From NCBI GenBank assembly GCA_036676175.1, contig JAKFDL010000071.1:1-57523 (forward strand): a stretch of 57,523 nt of DNA, in the 5' to 3' direction. Source of the stretch: Methylotenera_A sp036676175. GTDB lineage: Bacteria; Pseudomonadota; Gammaproteobacteria; Burkholderiales; Methylophilaceae. Shown here piece after piece: positions 32,518-41,376 of this stretch (its first letter is position 1; the number at the start of each line of letters is the position of its first letter). Both the position numbers and the translations under genes were made by a program. The notes under the pieces were generated by a model. It was not told the DNA's origin and did no database searches. It saw nothing but the letters and a program-made list of their open reading frames with translations.

Positions 32518-34172
32518 GGCATCACTATATAAGCTTGATCATTGTAATTATTAGTTTCTTGTCTATTAGTGGCATCAAATGCTAAATCATTATTTGTATT
32601 TTGTATGCTATCAAGATAATCGTTTATATTTCCGGATGGACGGCTTTGTAAAACCATTGGTTGTGCTTCTGTTGCTGCCAACAAGGCGCCTGCGCTAATC
32701 AGTAACGCGCCAACTCCTGTCTTTCCTCCCACTTGTAAATTGACAGTAGGTGACCATTCATAATAAAAATAATCTTGCCATAGGTTTTTTTTAAACCAAT
32801 CAGGCTCCCTTAACCCAATAGTAAAGTTGCCCATATCATTACACTCCGCAGTATCTCTAGGAAGAGTATCCATCACAATTGCACAATCCAGTGTAGCACT
32901 GTTAAAATCGGCATAATCATTTAGTTTGTAGGTGTATTTGTTTAAAGGTGTTGGTGGGAGATTGTGCGTACAATCACCTAAGTTTGTACATGAAAAAATT
33001 GTACTGAATCTGCTACAACTACCTGCACCTGTGCAAGTACAGTTTTTAGGACTCGCAGCAGATGAACAAAATCCTAAGTCTTCTGTATTATCCCATGTTC
33101 CTGCATTACGATATAAAGTCACACTAGCTATTGGCTGAAAACTGCAACTGCAATTAGTAGGCGAACTACAGCCGCAACTATCGGTAACATCAATGGGCAA
33201 CATGCCTTTTGTACTAACTCCTGATGAGTTATGGTTATTGAGTGTGGCGCCCAAATTCGCCGCATATGGGAACTGTCCATTCTTAGCTCTGTATTGATTT
33301 AAGAGTTTACTGGCCTCTGCACTTGCGCGACTGGTTATTGCAGCCATTAACTCATCAATGGTGATATAAACCAGCTTATCGTTAAAATAATAAGGCTTTG
33401 TGACACTCATATCCGCCTCTGTAACGTTACTGCTATCCTGTCCGATTATAAAGTCTTCATTAGGTAGCACATAATTCGCATTGCTGTAATTTGTCGCGCC
33501 AATAGTAAAGCTATCTAAATACTGATTAGCGGTTGGTGCGACTCCCGACCGATTTTGCCCGGCCAATGTATTACCAGGCGCAATAATCACAACTGCTACT
33601 CGATCTGAAATTAACTGCCCATTTCTGTCTAATATTTTTAACCATGGATAGCTAGGAGTGCTCACTATACTAGGGTTGATAATAGGATTACTGTTAGGTT
33701 CGGTTGAAAGAAACTCATAGCGATGCACTAAATTTCTTGATACTGCGTACCATAGTCGGTTGCCTAGTGCATCGCGAAAATCTTCACCCAACCCTACTAA
33801 GTAATCCTCACACGGCAAGTCTTGACCAGCAATCGGTAATTGTCCTATTAATAACGAATAACTACTGGGTACCAAAAAAGCTGTATTTGATGGAGGGCAA
33901 TCACTTTTTCCATCATAATTCGGACTAACTACCTCCCTTCTATCAGGATAGGGAAATTGTCCTGGATGCGTTGGATGACTCACTGCCCATGCAATTAAAG
34001 CTTGTTTGGCCGCATTCAGTGATTGCATGGTTCTTTTATCTTGGTCAAGTCTCAATCTTGCTGGGTCAAAGGCATTTAGCAGATAAGCCAGCACTCCCAG
34101 TCCAATGATAAAAGCCATCAGGATAACGACTGCGCCTTTTTGCTTTGCTTTTAGTCGGCTCCGCTTTTTCAT
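32514..34172 (-). CDS. Large tandem, cysteine-rich pilin-like protein
   Basis: The 552-residue product has a basic leader and a pilin-like hydrophobic helix (GAVVILMAFIIGLG, about 13-32). It then carries AAKQALIAWA with GQFPYPDRRE (about 54-80), matching the smaller pilin downstream. A second such segment (EASKLLNQYRAKNGQFPYA, about 287-303) starts the other half. Residues 333-401 contain ten cysteines (333, 335, 341, 343, 369, 378, 380, 386, 395 and 401), many as CxC. It could be a tip adhesin or metal-binding or disulfide-rich pilus component. No family is recognised for the second half. Confidence 0.75.
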   Translation of the reverse strand: MKKRSRLKAKQKGAVVILMAFIIGLGVLAYLLNAFDPARLRLDQDKRTMQSLNAAKQALIAWAVSHPTHPGQFPYPDRREVVSPNYDGKSDCPPSNTAFLVPSSYSLLIGQLPIAGQDLPCEDYLVGLGEDFRDALGNRLWYAVSRNLVHRYEFLSTEPNSNPIINPSIVSTPSYPWLKILDRNGQLISDRVAVVIIAPGNTLAGQNRSGVAPTANQYLDSFTIGATNYSNANYVLPNEDFIIGQDSSNVTEADMSVTKPYYFNDKLVYITIDELMAAITSRASAEASKLLNQYRAKNGQFPYAANLGATLNNHNSSGVSTKGMLPIDVTDSCGCSSPTNCSCSFQPIASVTLYRNAGTWDNTEDLGFCSSAASPKNCTCTGAGSCSRFSTIFSCTNLGDCTHNLPPTPLNKYTYKLNDYADFNSATLDCAIVMDTLPRDTAECNDMGNFTIGLREPDWFKKNLWQDYFYYEWSPTVNLQVGGKTGVGALLISAGALLAATEAQPMVLQSRPSGNINDYLDSIQNTNNDLAFDATNRQETNNYNDQAYIVMP

Positions 34173-34188
34173 ATTACTAGCCAGCTAA

Positions 34189-34677
34189 TTAAAAACCGTT
34201 GTCGTCAATAGTGCCACTGTCACCTTGCGCTGCATTATTTCTTGCCTCGCGCACGCGGCCAGTTTCCGGGTCGTATACTTGCCCCGCTTTTAGGTTAAGG
34301 TATTTGCCATTGCCTGTGAGTTTGATTGGCACGCGGTTGCTGCCCTCTGAAAGCTTGCCCACAGCCACATCTTGATTGTGCGAGTTTTCTTGCAGGGCTT
34401 GGTTGTTTACCCACACGGTACCTTCTTTGCCATCGTTACGTTTTACATAGCCTTGCAAATTTACGGCCTCAGGAAGAACTACCGGTGTAACCTCAGCTTC
34501 AGTTGGCGCATCAACAACAGTAGTCGCGACTAGTTTTTTCTTGGTTTGGCGTAATTGATCTAAGTTGCTACGCTCGGCTGGCGAGGTAAATAAGCGGCCA
34601 ATCGAGTCAGCTGCCTGTGTGAATTGACTATAAAAAACTAGGCTTAATATGCTTACTTTCAATATTAAAAGTTTCAT
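34189..34677 (-). CDS. MshK-like periplasmic protein
   Basis: The 162-residue product has a signal peptide ending near TQA and a C-terminal part (about 75-150) resembling MshK/PilP-like segments (NLQGYVKRNDGKEGTVWVNN and a GQVYDPETGRV end). In MSHA systems MshK is a small periplasmic partner of the inner-membrane MshI-MshJ pair and the secretin. The corrected start overlaps the mshJ-like stop by one base (TGATG). Family assignment rests largely on context. Confidence 0.65.
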   Translation of the reverse strand: MKLLILKVSILSLVFYSQFTQAADSIGRLFTSPAERSNLDQLRQTKKKLVATTVVDAPTEAEVTPVVLPEAVNLQGYVKRNDGKEGTVWVNNQALQENSHNQDVAVGKLSEGSNRVPIKLTGNGKYLNLKAGQVYDPETGRVREARNNAAQGDSGTIDDNGF

Positions 34678-35309
34678 CACAATCCCTCCGTTATTGCAGC
34701 ACTGGAAAGTTGTGGATCGCGCAAGGTGAGCCAATCTATTTCGCATTCGGCTTGCATATTGGCCGCTACATTCTTGCTATTAACCACTGCACCAATGGGG
34801 CGTTGTATCTTGCAATCGCGCACAATAAACGGCGTTGTTTGCTCATGCAGGCCGTCAATAATTGCCAGCATATCACCCTCGTGCAGCAAATCTAATTTAA
34901 GGTTCATCACTGAGCGGTTTAACCTAAAGCTACCTAAGTTAGGCAAAAAACTGGGCTTGTAGGCTTCCTGCAGGCCGATGCTGTAGTTGATGCTGAACAA
35001 TTTATGCTTGGCGTGAATATTACGCAGTGCTTCTATCCATTCGATACGCCGCTCTTCGCCCACAAAACCATTTGCAAGTAAATCGTTATACAGGGGCAAA
35101 TATTGCATAATGGTTTCTTTTTCTACGCCCGATGACTGAAATTTTTGCCGCGCTTGGTTAAGCATGTTTTGCTGTGCACGGAGTGACGTTTCGTTTTTTG
35201 TCCGATACTGGTCGGCAAAGCTAACTAGCAACCCCACTAGTATGAGTGCAGCTCCCAACCCAATGATGGGGTAACGTAATTTACGCCAGTCTTGCTGATT
35301 TAAACTCAT
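34677..35309 (-). CDS. MshJ/PilO-like inner-membrane protein
   Basis: The 210-residue product has one membrane segment (about 14-31) and a periplasmic part with a coiled coil and an alpha/beta region, as in MshJ and PilO. Such proteins form the alignment subcomplex between platform and secretin. It lies between the mshI-like gene and the mshK-like gene. Sequence identity to known MshJ cannot be judged here; order and topology are the evidence. Confidence 0.68.
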   Translation of the reverse strand: MSLNQQDWRKLRYPIIGLGAALILVGLLVSFADQYRTKNETSLRAQQNMLNQARQKFQSSGVEKETIMQYLPLYNDLLANGFVGEERRIEWIEALRNIHAKHKLFSINYSIGLQEAYKPSFLPNLGSFRLNRSVMNLKLDLLHEGDMLAIIDGLHEQTTPFIVRDCKIQRPIGAVVNSKNVAANMQAECEIDWLTLRDPQLSSAAITEGL

Positions 35310-35336
35310 ATTAGCCAGCTCATAAAATCCGCCTCA

Positions 35337-36932
35337 TCATGCAGCCTTCCCGCCAACTGGTTTTAATACGATTTTCAACTTAAATATAGCAGGCGGGCGC
35401 TCATTTGGGGCATTTTCATCAGTTGTGCTGCCTTGCAAATTTGCAAGAGAGCTTACATTGACAGGCTCTTGCAATACGATTACTTGCTCTACGCGCGGGT
35501 CATCGCGCAAACGAGTTACGAACTGATTGACGCTATTGAGCGCTTTGCGATAATCCCCCGTAAAACCTTTAATTTCTGCATTCACAAAACCTATCTGCAC
35601 CAGTTTGCTGGGGTCACTATTAGTGACGGGCTGCGTAGTTTGATTTTTGACATTAGAACCAGCATCTTCATCTTTTAGCTCTCTATCGCTGGATTGCACC
35701 CAACGCAGCCTATTTAGACCAATTTCTGGTGACACCTCAAACGCTTGACTTAACACTTGCATAAGTTGGCGTGGGGTTTGGTCATTGTTTTTAATACTTT
35801 GGGCCAGTTCTGCAGCAATTTTTAGCTCAGTGCTGGGAATAGGAGTTGTAGGGAAATCTTTCGCCACTTCCTCATATTGCTGTTGTTGCTGCAAGGTTTG
35901 TGCAACGATAGATTGCAATTGATTTTGTTGTTGCGAGCCCTGCCAGCCATAATAAGCAGCTAAAACAACACCTATTGTGCTAATGGCAGCAGTGGCGATA
36001 TTAATTTTACGGCGAATATTATTGAGGCCATGAATTTTACTTAAGGTAACCGGTGCCAAATTATCGGGCACATTGCCGTTAGCCAATAACTGCATGTGCA
36101 ACAACTCAGGATGCGCCTTTACCAAATCACCGGCAATATTCACATTTTTGGCATAGGCCAAAAGGTCTACCACTTTGCAATCTAAACCCTGGTCTTGAGT
36201 AATGTTTTTTGCTATTTCATCATGTGTGTGATCCAAAGCTGGCAGCACCATTTGCAACGGGGTTTCACCTGCAACGAGGCGCTGGCTCATTAAATAAAGT
36301 CGCGTTTTATCAATCTCTACCAGATAAAAATACGCCAATTGGTTAGGTTTAATATCTTTCATTGGCGCTAAGCGACTCATACGGAGGCGGCCATTATGCA
36401 GATAGGTTTGACGCAAGCCAGAAGATAAGCGCTCGCAAAATAATATATGAGGTGCCATCAACTTCATTTGGCGCACCACTACTTGGCTGATCATAGGCAG
36501 TAAATACACTCCCACCAACGGTGCTTGATTGGCTTGGATGGCATCCATCCAACCTTGTAAAAAATCGGCATTGCTTAAAGCAACGAATAGGAATTGATCA
36601 TCTTTGCGTTTATCGCTCGCACGTTTAATAAAATGTGCCGCACGGTAAAAGTTGTTGCGATTAAATTGATTCAGCTTACGTTCGACTATTTCACGCCGCG
36701 CACCACCAGTAGTATGCGGCAGGCTTTCTAAGCGGTAATCTTCTTCAATGGCATCGGCAATTAAATAGATATTAATGTCTTTGTGTTGCGCTAAATATTC
36801 GCTAAAACGAGTATGGTCTTGACTGTTGTTGCTGAATACTACATAAGACTGTAATTTTGTGCCATGCCAGAACCCAGCGATTAAACTGGTGTTGGTGGCG
36901 CACAAAATTAACTTTTTAGGGTTGTTTAACAT
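35337..36932 (-). CDS. MshI/GspL-like assembly protein
   Basis: The 531-residue product has a large cytoplasmic N-terminal domain (about 1-305) of GspL/PilM-like type, one membrane segment (about 313-331, INIATAAISTIGVVLAAYY), and a periplasmic PilN-like region with a Gln-rich coiled coil (LQQQQQYEE). A C-terminal ferredoxin-like segment closes it. It thus looks like a PilM-PilN type fusion, as for MshI. It lies 14 bases after mshG and 27 before the mshJ-like gene. Confidence 0.68.
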   Translation of the reverse strand: MLNNPKKLILCATNTSLIAGFWHGTKLQSYVVFSNNSQDHTRFSEYLAQHKDINIYLIADAIEEDYRLESLPHTTGGARREIVERKLNQFNRNNFYRAAHFIKRASDKRKDDQFLFVALSNADFLQGWMDAIQANQAPLVGVYLLPMISQVVVRQMKLMAPHILFCERLSSGLRQTYLHNGRLRMSRLAPMKDIKPNQLAYFYLVEIDKTRLYLMSQRLVAGETPLQMVLPALDHTHDEIAKNITQDQGLDCKVVDLLAYAKNVNIAGDLVKAHPELLHMQLLANGNVPDNLAPVTLSKIHGLNNIRRKINIATAAISTIGVVLAAYYGWQGSQQQNQLQSIVAQTLQQQQQYEEVAKDFPTTPIPSTELKIAAELAQSIKNNDQTPRQLMQVLSQAFEVSPEIGLNRLRWVQSSDRELKDEDAGSNVKNQTTQPVTNSDPSKLVQIGFVNAEIKGFTGDYRKALNSVNQFVTRLRDDPRVEQVIVLQEPVNVSSLANLQGSTTDENAPNERPPAIFKLKIVLKPVGGKAA

Positions 36933-36946
36933 TAAATTTTAATCAG

Positions 36947-38152
36947 TTAAAACTTCATCTTACCAAACGAATCGTAGACAGGGCCTAGCACTGACATCAT
37001 GATAAAGGCTAGGATTAAGCCCAAAAATACGGTGAGCGCCGGCTCTAATAACTTGAGCATTTTTTGCATCATCTCATTTACATCCCTGTCGTAAAAATAG
37101 CTGACATTCAACAGTGACTTGTCCAGTGCGCCAGTACTTTCTCCAACTTTAATCATACGCACCACCAGCGGAGGGAACAAGCCTGCATTTTGAAAGCTCT
37201 CACTCATGCTTTCGCCCGCGTTAATTTGTGCATGCGCACGGCTGAGGGCATCAGCCACTACTTGGTTACCCACAATTTTTTCGCAAGTTTTAATAGCATC
37301 TAACACTGGAATACCTGTTTCATACATGAGCGCAAAATAGCGTGCAAATCGTGCCATGATGATTTTTTGCAGAATCTCCCCAGTAATCGGAAGCTTCAAT
37401 TTAATGTAATCAAACTTATAACGTGCATCTGCGTTTTGCCGAATATAAGCTGCCAGGCCTGTAATAGCTACGATTGGAAGGGTTAGAAAAAGCCACCAGT
37501 AATTTACAAATGCGTTAGAGATAAAAATTAAAATACGTGTGTTCAAAGGCAACTCTTGGCCTAAGCTATTTAAAAACTTCACCATTTCGGGCACCAAGTA
37601 CACCATTAAAAATGTCACGGCTGCCATCACCACCACAAATACAAACAATGGGTAGGCCAGTAAGCGCTTAGTTTGCCCCAATAACTCATCTTGCCATTTC
37701 AAGGTGTTGCTCAAATTATCAAATACCGTCGATAACCGCCCTGTCTGCTCACCCGCAGCCACCAAGTTTACAAACACTTCATCAAACACCTCTGGGTGCT
37801 CTGCCAAGGCTTGGCTGAGCATTTTCCCCCCTTCTACTTCACCTGCCAGCGCGCCCAATACTTTTTGAAAGTATGGGTTTTGCGTGCTTTCGCGCAAATC
37901 ATTCAAACCTTCCAACATGGGCACACCCGCGCTAGTAAGCTGCTCTAGTTGAAAGCAAAACATGACCAAGTCACGATTATTAACCTTTTTTTGTGTAAAC
38001 GCATTTTTGGATTTTTCGGTCAATTTAAAGGTGATTAAATCTAACCCCATGCGTTCCAGGCGTATTTCTAAATCTACCTCATTAAGTGCATCCACTTGGC
38101 CTTGCGCGTGGCGGCCAGCTTGGTCAATTGCCCTGTAGTTAAAGGTTGCCAT
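36947..38152 (-). CDS. mshG: MshG/GspF-family platform protein
   Basis: This is the inner-membrane platform of type IV pilus and type II secretion machines. The 401-residue product has an N-terminal tail (MATFNYRAIDQAGRHAQGQV) and two T2SSF domains (about 65-190 and 267-390), with FCFQLEQLTSAGVPMLEGL and FARYFALMYETGIPVLDAI, and three membrane segments. It follows the mshE gene by 23 bases, the usual ATPase-platform order. Confidence 0.88.
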   Translation of the reverse strand: MATFNYRAIDQAGRHAQGQVDALNEVDLEIRLERMGLDLITFKLTEKSKNAFTQKKVNNRDLVMFCFQLEQLTSAGVPMLEGLNDLRESTQNPYFQKVLGALAGEVEGGKMLSQALAEHPEVFDEVFVNLVAAGEQTGRLSTVFDNLSNTLKWQDELLGQTKRLLAYPLFVFVVVMAAVTFLMVYLVPEMVKFLNSLGQELPLNTRILIFISNAFVNYWWLFLTLPIVAITGLAAYIRQNADARYKFDYIKLKLPITGEILQKIIMARFARYFALMYETGIPVLDAIKTCEKIVGNQVVADALSRAHAQINAGESMSESFQNAGLFPPLVVRMIKVGESTGALDKSLLNVSYFYDRDVNEMMQKMLKLLEPALTVFLGLILAFIMMSVLGPVYDSFGKMKF

Positions 38153-38175
38153 AAATTTACAAAGAGACTAGAACG

Positions 38176-39882
38176 CTAATGTAAAATACGCGAAGTTAAG
38201 TCAATCACCCGCATCACTTCATCTATGCTGGTGTAACCCTCTAAGATCCTTCGTACACCATCATCCGCCAAAGTAGAAAACCCTTTTTCTAACGCCATAT
38301 TGCGCAGTTCATCGAAATGCGCGCGCCGCGCAATCAGCGAATCCAGATCATTATCTATACGCAACAACTCCATAATCGCCATGCGGCCCCTATAACCAGT
38401 TTGGTTGCAGCGTTTACAGCCTTTATGCTTGAAGATTTGAATCGCCTCGTTACGTTTAACGCCTAAAATTTTACGCTGGTCGTCCGTGGGCTTGGTCGGT
38501 TCTTTGCAATGCGGGCATAGTACGCGCACTAAGCGCTGTGCCACGATGCCGATGATATTACCCGCCATGATGTCAGGTGAGATACCGATATCAGTAAGCC
38601 TTGGAATAGCCCCTAGCGCGGAGTTGGTGTGCAATGTTGTAAATACCTGATGGCCTGTCATCGCAGCCCTGAACGCCATGGTCGCAGTGTCGGCATCACG
38701 TACTTCGCCCACCAGGATAATATCTGGATCCTGTCTCATGATTGAGCGGATGCCGTTGGCAAAGTCTACCTTATTCACCTCGGCCACTGAGGTTTGTCGC
38801 ATTTGCGTAACTGGATATTCAACGGGGTCTTCCAATGTCATAATGTTCACCGACTCAGTATTCTTATGAGTCAGTAATGAATATAGTGTCGTGGTTTTAC
38901 CGCTACCTGTTGGTCCCGTGACCACCAATATGCCTTCTGGTCGCGTCATCATCAGTTTTAATTGGTCAAGGGTATTCGTGCGTAAGCCCATGCGTTCTAG
39001 CGGAATAATCGAGCGTTCACGATCCAACACCCGCAATACGATATTTTCGCCATGAATTGTGGGATGTGAGGACACCCTAAAATCAATCGGCCGGCCGCAT
39101 AGGTTCATGTTCAAACGGCCATCTTGCGGTGAACGCGTTTCAGCAATATCCATCCCTGAAATCACCTTTAAACGCACCGCTACGCCAGGCCAATAGCTTT
39201 TATGCAAGCTCCGTACTTGTTGCAACACGCCGTCTATTCGGTAGCGGATACGCAAAAATGCAAACTCTGGCTCGAAGTGGATATCTGATGCGCCACGCTT
39301 CACAGCATCCATCAACAGCGCACCCACCAAGCGCACCACAGGCTGGGTATATTCTTCACCTTCCGAAGTTAGGCTTTGGTAATCGATCTCGCCGGTTTCG
39401 ATCTCGCGTAGAATACCGTCAACGGAGAGCTCATAACCATAAAATTGGTCAATATGCTCTTCCAGTTGTGCATCGGCCGCTAATACTGGTTTAAGCTGAA
39501 TCTGCCCGCCCAGCATGGCGCGTAGTTGATCTAGCGCCACTACATTAAACATATCCGCCATGGCCACGATCATGGTTTTAGTGGCCTCTTCATAGGCCAC
39601 GGGAAGTAAGTGATAGCGCCTAGAAAAGTCCTCAGGCACCATCCCCAGCGCATCCACATCGGCCACTACCGTACTTAAATCAATACTTTCCTGGCCAATG
39701 GTGTGTGCAACCAAGTCGCGCACCATGTTCTCAGAAACAAAGCCCAGCCGAACCAATTGGCGGCCTAATGGAATATTGTTTTGTTCTTGCTCGATGAGTG
39801 CAATGCGGAGCTGATCTTGACTAATCAGGCCCTGCTGTACCATTAATTCACCTAAACGTAATTTTCTTCTAAGTTCAGCCAT
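38176..39882 (-). CDS. mshE: MshE/GspE-family ATPase with c-di-GMP-type N-domain
   Basis: This ATPase powers pilus extension. The 568-residue product begins with an MshEN domain: RLGELMVQQGLISQDQL (9-25) followed by LGRQL (39-43), close to the tandem motif that binds c-di-GMP in Vibrio MshE. The ATPase core has Walker A GPTGSGKTT, the Asp box, Walker B (ILVGEVRD), His box, and a tetracysteine zinc site (CPHC and CKRC). The gene is complete and lies between mshN-like and mshG. c-di-GMP control of pilus output is inferred from the N-domain. Confidence 0.88.
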   Translation of the reverse strand: MAELRRKLRLGELMVQQGLISQDQLRIALIEQEQNNIPLGRQLVRLGFVSENMVRDLVAHTIGQESIDLSTVVADVDALGMVPEDFSRRYHLLPVAYEEATKTMIVAMADMFNVVALDQLRAMLGGQIQLKPVLAADAQLEEHIDQFYGYELSVDGILREIETGEIDYQSLTSEGEEYTQPVVRLVGALLMDAVKRGASDIHFEPEFAFLRIRYRIDGVLQQVRSLHKSYWPGVAVRLKVISGMDIAETRSPQDGRLNMNLCGRPIDFRVSSHPTIHGENIVLRVLDRERSIIPLERMGLRTNTLDQLKLMMTRPEGILVVTGPTGSGKTTTLYSLLTHKNTESVNIMTLEDPVEYPVTQMRQTSVAEVNKVDFANGIRSIMRQDPDIILVGEVRDADTATMAFRAAMTGHQVFTTLHTNSALGAIPRLTDIGISPDIMAGNIIGIVAQRLVRVLCPHCKEPTKPTDDQRKILGVKRNEAIQIFKHKGCKRCNQTGYRGRMAIMELLRIDNDLDSLIARRAHFDELRNMALEKGFSTLADDGVRRILEGYTSIDEVMRVIDLTSRILH

Positions 39883-39902
39883 TATCTATTCTGATTTTTA
39901 AA

Positions 39903-41360
39903 TTATTGAATCGCACTGATACGCGCTTGCAGCGCAGCTTTGTCGATATTGCCTGCATCCGTAGCTTGCTCTAACGCTCGTATGTAATATGGCAAAGCTA
40001 ATTTTGGCTTGCCCATTTGATCTAAACTTACTGCTAAATTGTAGGCATTGTCAGTGGTTTTATTTAGGCTATATGCTTCAAAATAAGCCTGCTGCGCTGC
40101 TGCCCACTGATTCTGCTCAGCATATAAATTTCCCAGTGCCACATGTAGGTTAGCGTCATCCGGCTGCTTAGCCAGCATATTTTTTAAACTAGTTTCGCTA
40201 GAGAGTTCATTGCCCGGAGACGGATTTGACATCAAGCTGCTATCTAACATTGCGGTTTTTGCAATACTATTGCGCGGATCAACTTCTAGCACTTTGCCAT
40301 ACCAACCATTGGCATCTGCCACACGGTCTTGTCTTGAGGCAATAGCGCCCAAGCCTAGCAAGGCATCGACATTCCTAATGTCACTTTTTAGCACTTGCTT
40401 GTAAAGTTTTTGTGCTTCAACATCATTGCCTGCATTATAGGCCTCGTAGGCAGACATCAGCGCAGGATTAACGCTTGGCGCTGGCGTAGATTTCGTCACG
40501 CTTATAGAAGCACTTTCTGATGCTATATTAGCTGATGCATTGTTTCTTGATTTACGCGTCTTTTTGCTGGCATTGTTGGCAGAAAAAGAGGCCTGGAAGC
40601 GGTTCGAGCCATTATCGACTTGCCTATCGCCACTTAACGCAGTTTCTCCTGCTGAATTATCTTCAGCCAAGCTTTCTTCTGCCACAAATAGACTGTCATC
40701 ATCATGAACAAGCGCAGATGGATCAGTATTTTTTCTACTCACCGTGGGCTTGATTTCTGTAGACTCAAATGCTGGCGGCATTGTTGTTGACGGCGCCAGA
40801 CCCAAAGCCGCAGCTTCTGACTTACTTGCTTCAGAACGTACATTTTCTGCAGATATAGCATCTGGCGATGTGGTGGCAATTTGTTCTAAAGGTCTCGGCG
40901 GCAACAATATGGACGGTGAACTATCGACAAACTGATAAAAATACAGCCCCATGCCCAGCAGTACGATTAACCCAGCTCCGGCGATTATGATTAATCTGGC
41001 ATTCTCTGTTTTTGTTTCGATGCCTTTGGCTGAAAACACATTCGCGGCACTCTTGGCAGCTACATCCTGACTGGAAAATTGTTGTGTGGAAGATGGAGTT
41101 GCTGTAACAAGCTTTGTCTCGGATCCTGAAAATTCACTATTAGGACTTAGCGATAATTCTTCCCGCGCATTTTTACTTAGGTGTTGAGGTATTTTGTTGT
41201 GTGGCTTATTGCTAGCATCCGCATCAATTTCGAGCTCAAGCTCAACTTTATTTTCAACCGCTTGATTTTTTTTGGGTGTTAATGCTTGCGCTTGCTCCGT
41301 TTTAGTATTATTGGCTTGCGCTTCTTCGGCTTTATTCAGCGCTTTAATCAGCAGACTCAT
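39903..41360 (-). CDS. MshN-like TPR membrane protein
   Basis: The 485-residue product has a cytoplasmic, low-complexity N-terminus, one membrane segment (about 123-145, LIIIAGAGLIVLLGMGLYF), a long Ser/Ala-rich linker, and C-terminal TPR repeats (about 300-480; EAYNAGNDVEAQKLYKQVL, and HVALGNLYAEQNQWAAAQQA). MshN and similar proteins in MSHA clusters have this layout. The start MSLLIKALNKAEEAQ is typical of such proteins. Confidence 0.75.
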   Translation of the reverse strand: MSLLIKALNKAEEAQANNTKTEQAQALTPKKNQAVENKVELELEIDADASNKPHNKIPQHLSKNAREELSLSPNSEFSGSETKLVTATPSSTQQFSSQDVAAKSAANVFSAKGIETKTENARLIIIAGAGLIVLLGMGLYFYQFVDSSPSILLPPRPLEQIATTSPDAISAENVRSEASKSEAAALGLAPSTTMPPAFESTEIKPTVSRKNTDPSALVHDDDSLFVAEESLAEDNSAGETALSGDRQVDNGSNRFQASFSANNASKKTRKSRNNASANIASESASISVTKSTPAPSVNPALMSAYEAYNAGNDVEAQKLYKQVLKSDIRNVDALLGLGAIASRQDRVADANGWYGKVLEVDPRNSIAKTAMLDSSLMSNPSPGNELSSETSLKNMLAKQPDDANLHVALGNLYAEQNQWAAAQQAYFEAYSLNKTTDNAYNLAVSLDQMGKPKLALPYYIRALEQATDAGNIDKAALQARISAIQ

Positions 41361-41376
41361 AATCGCTAGCGTCCAA

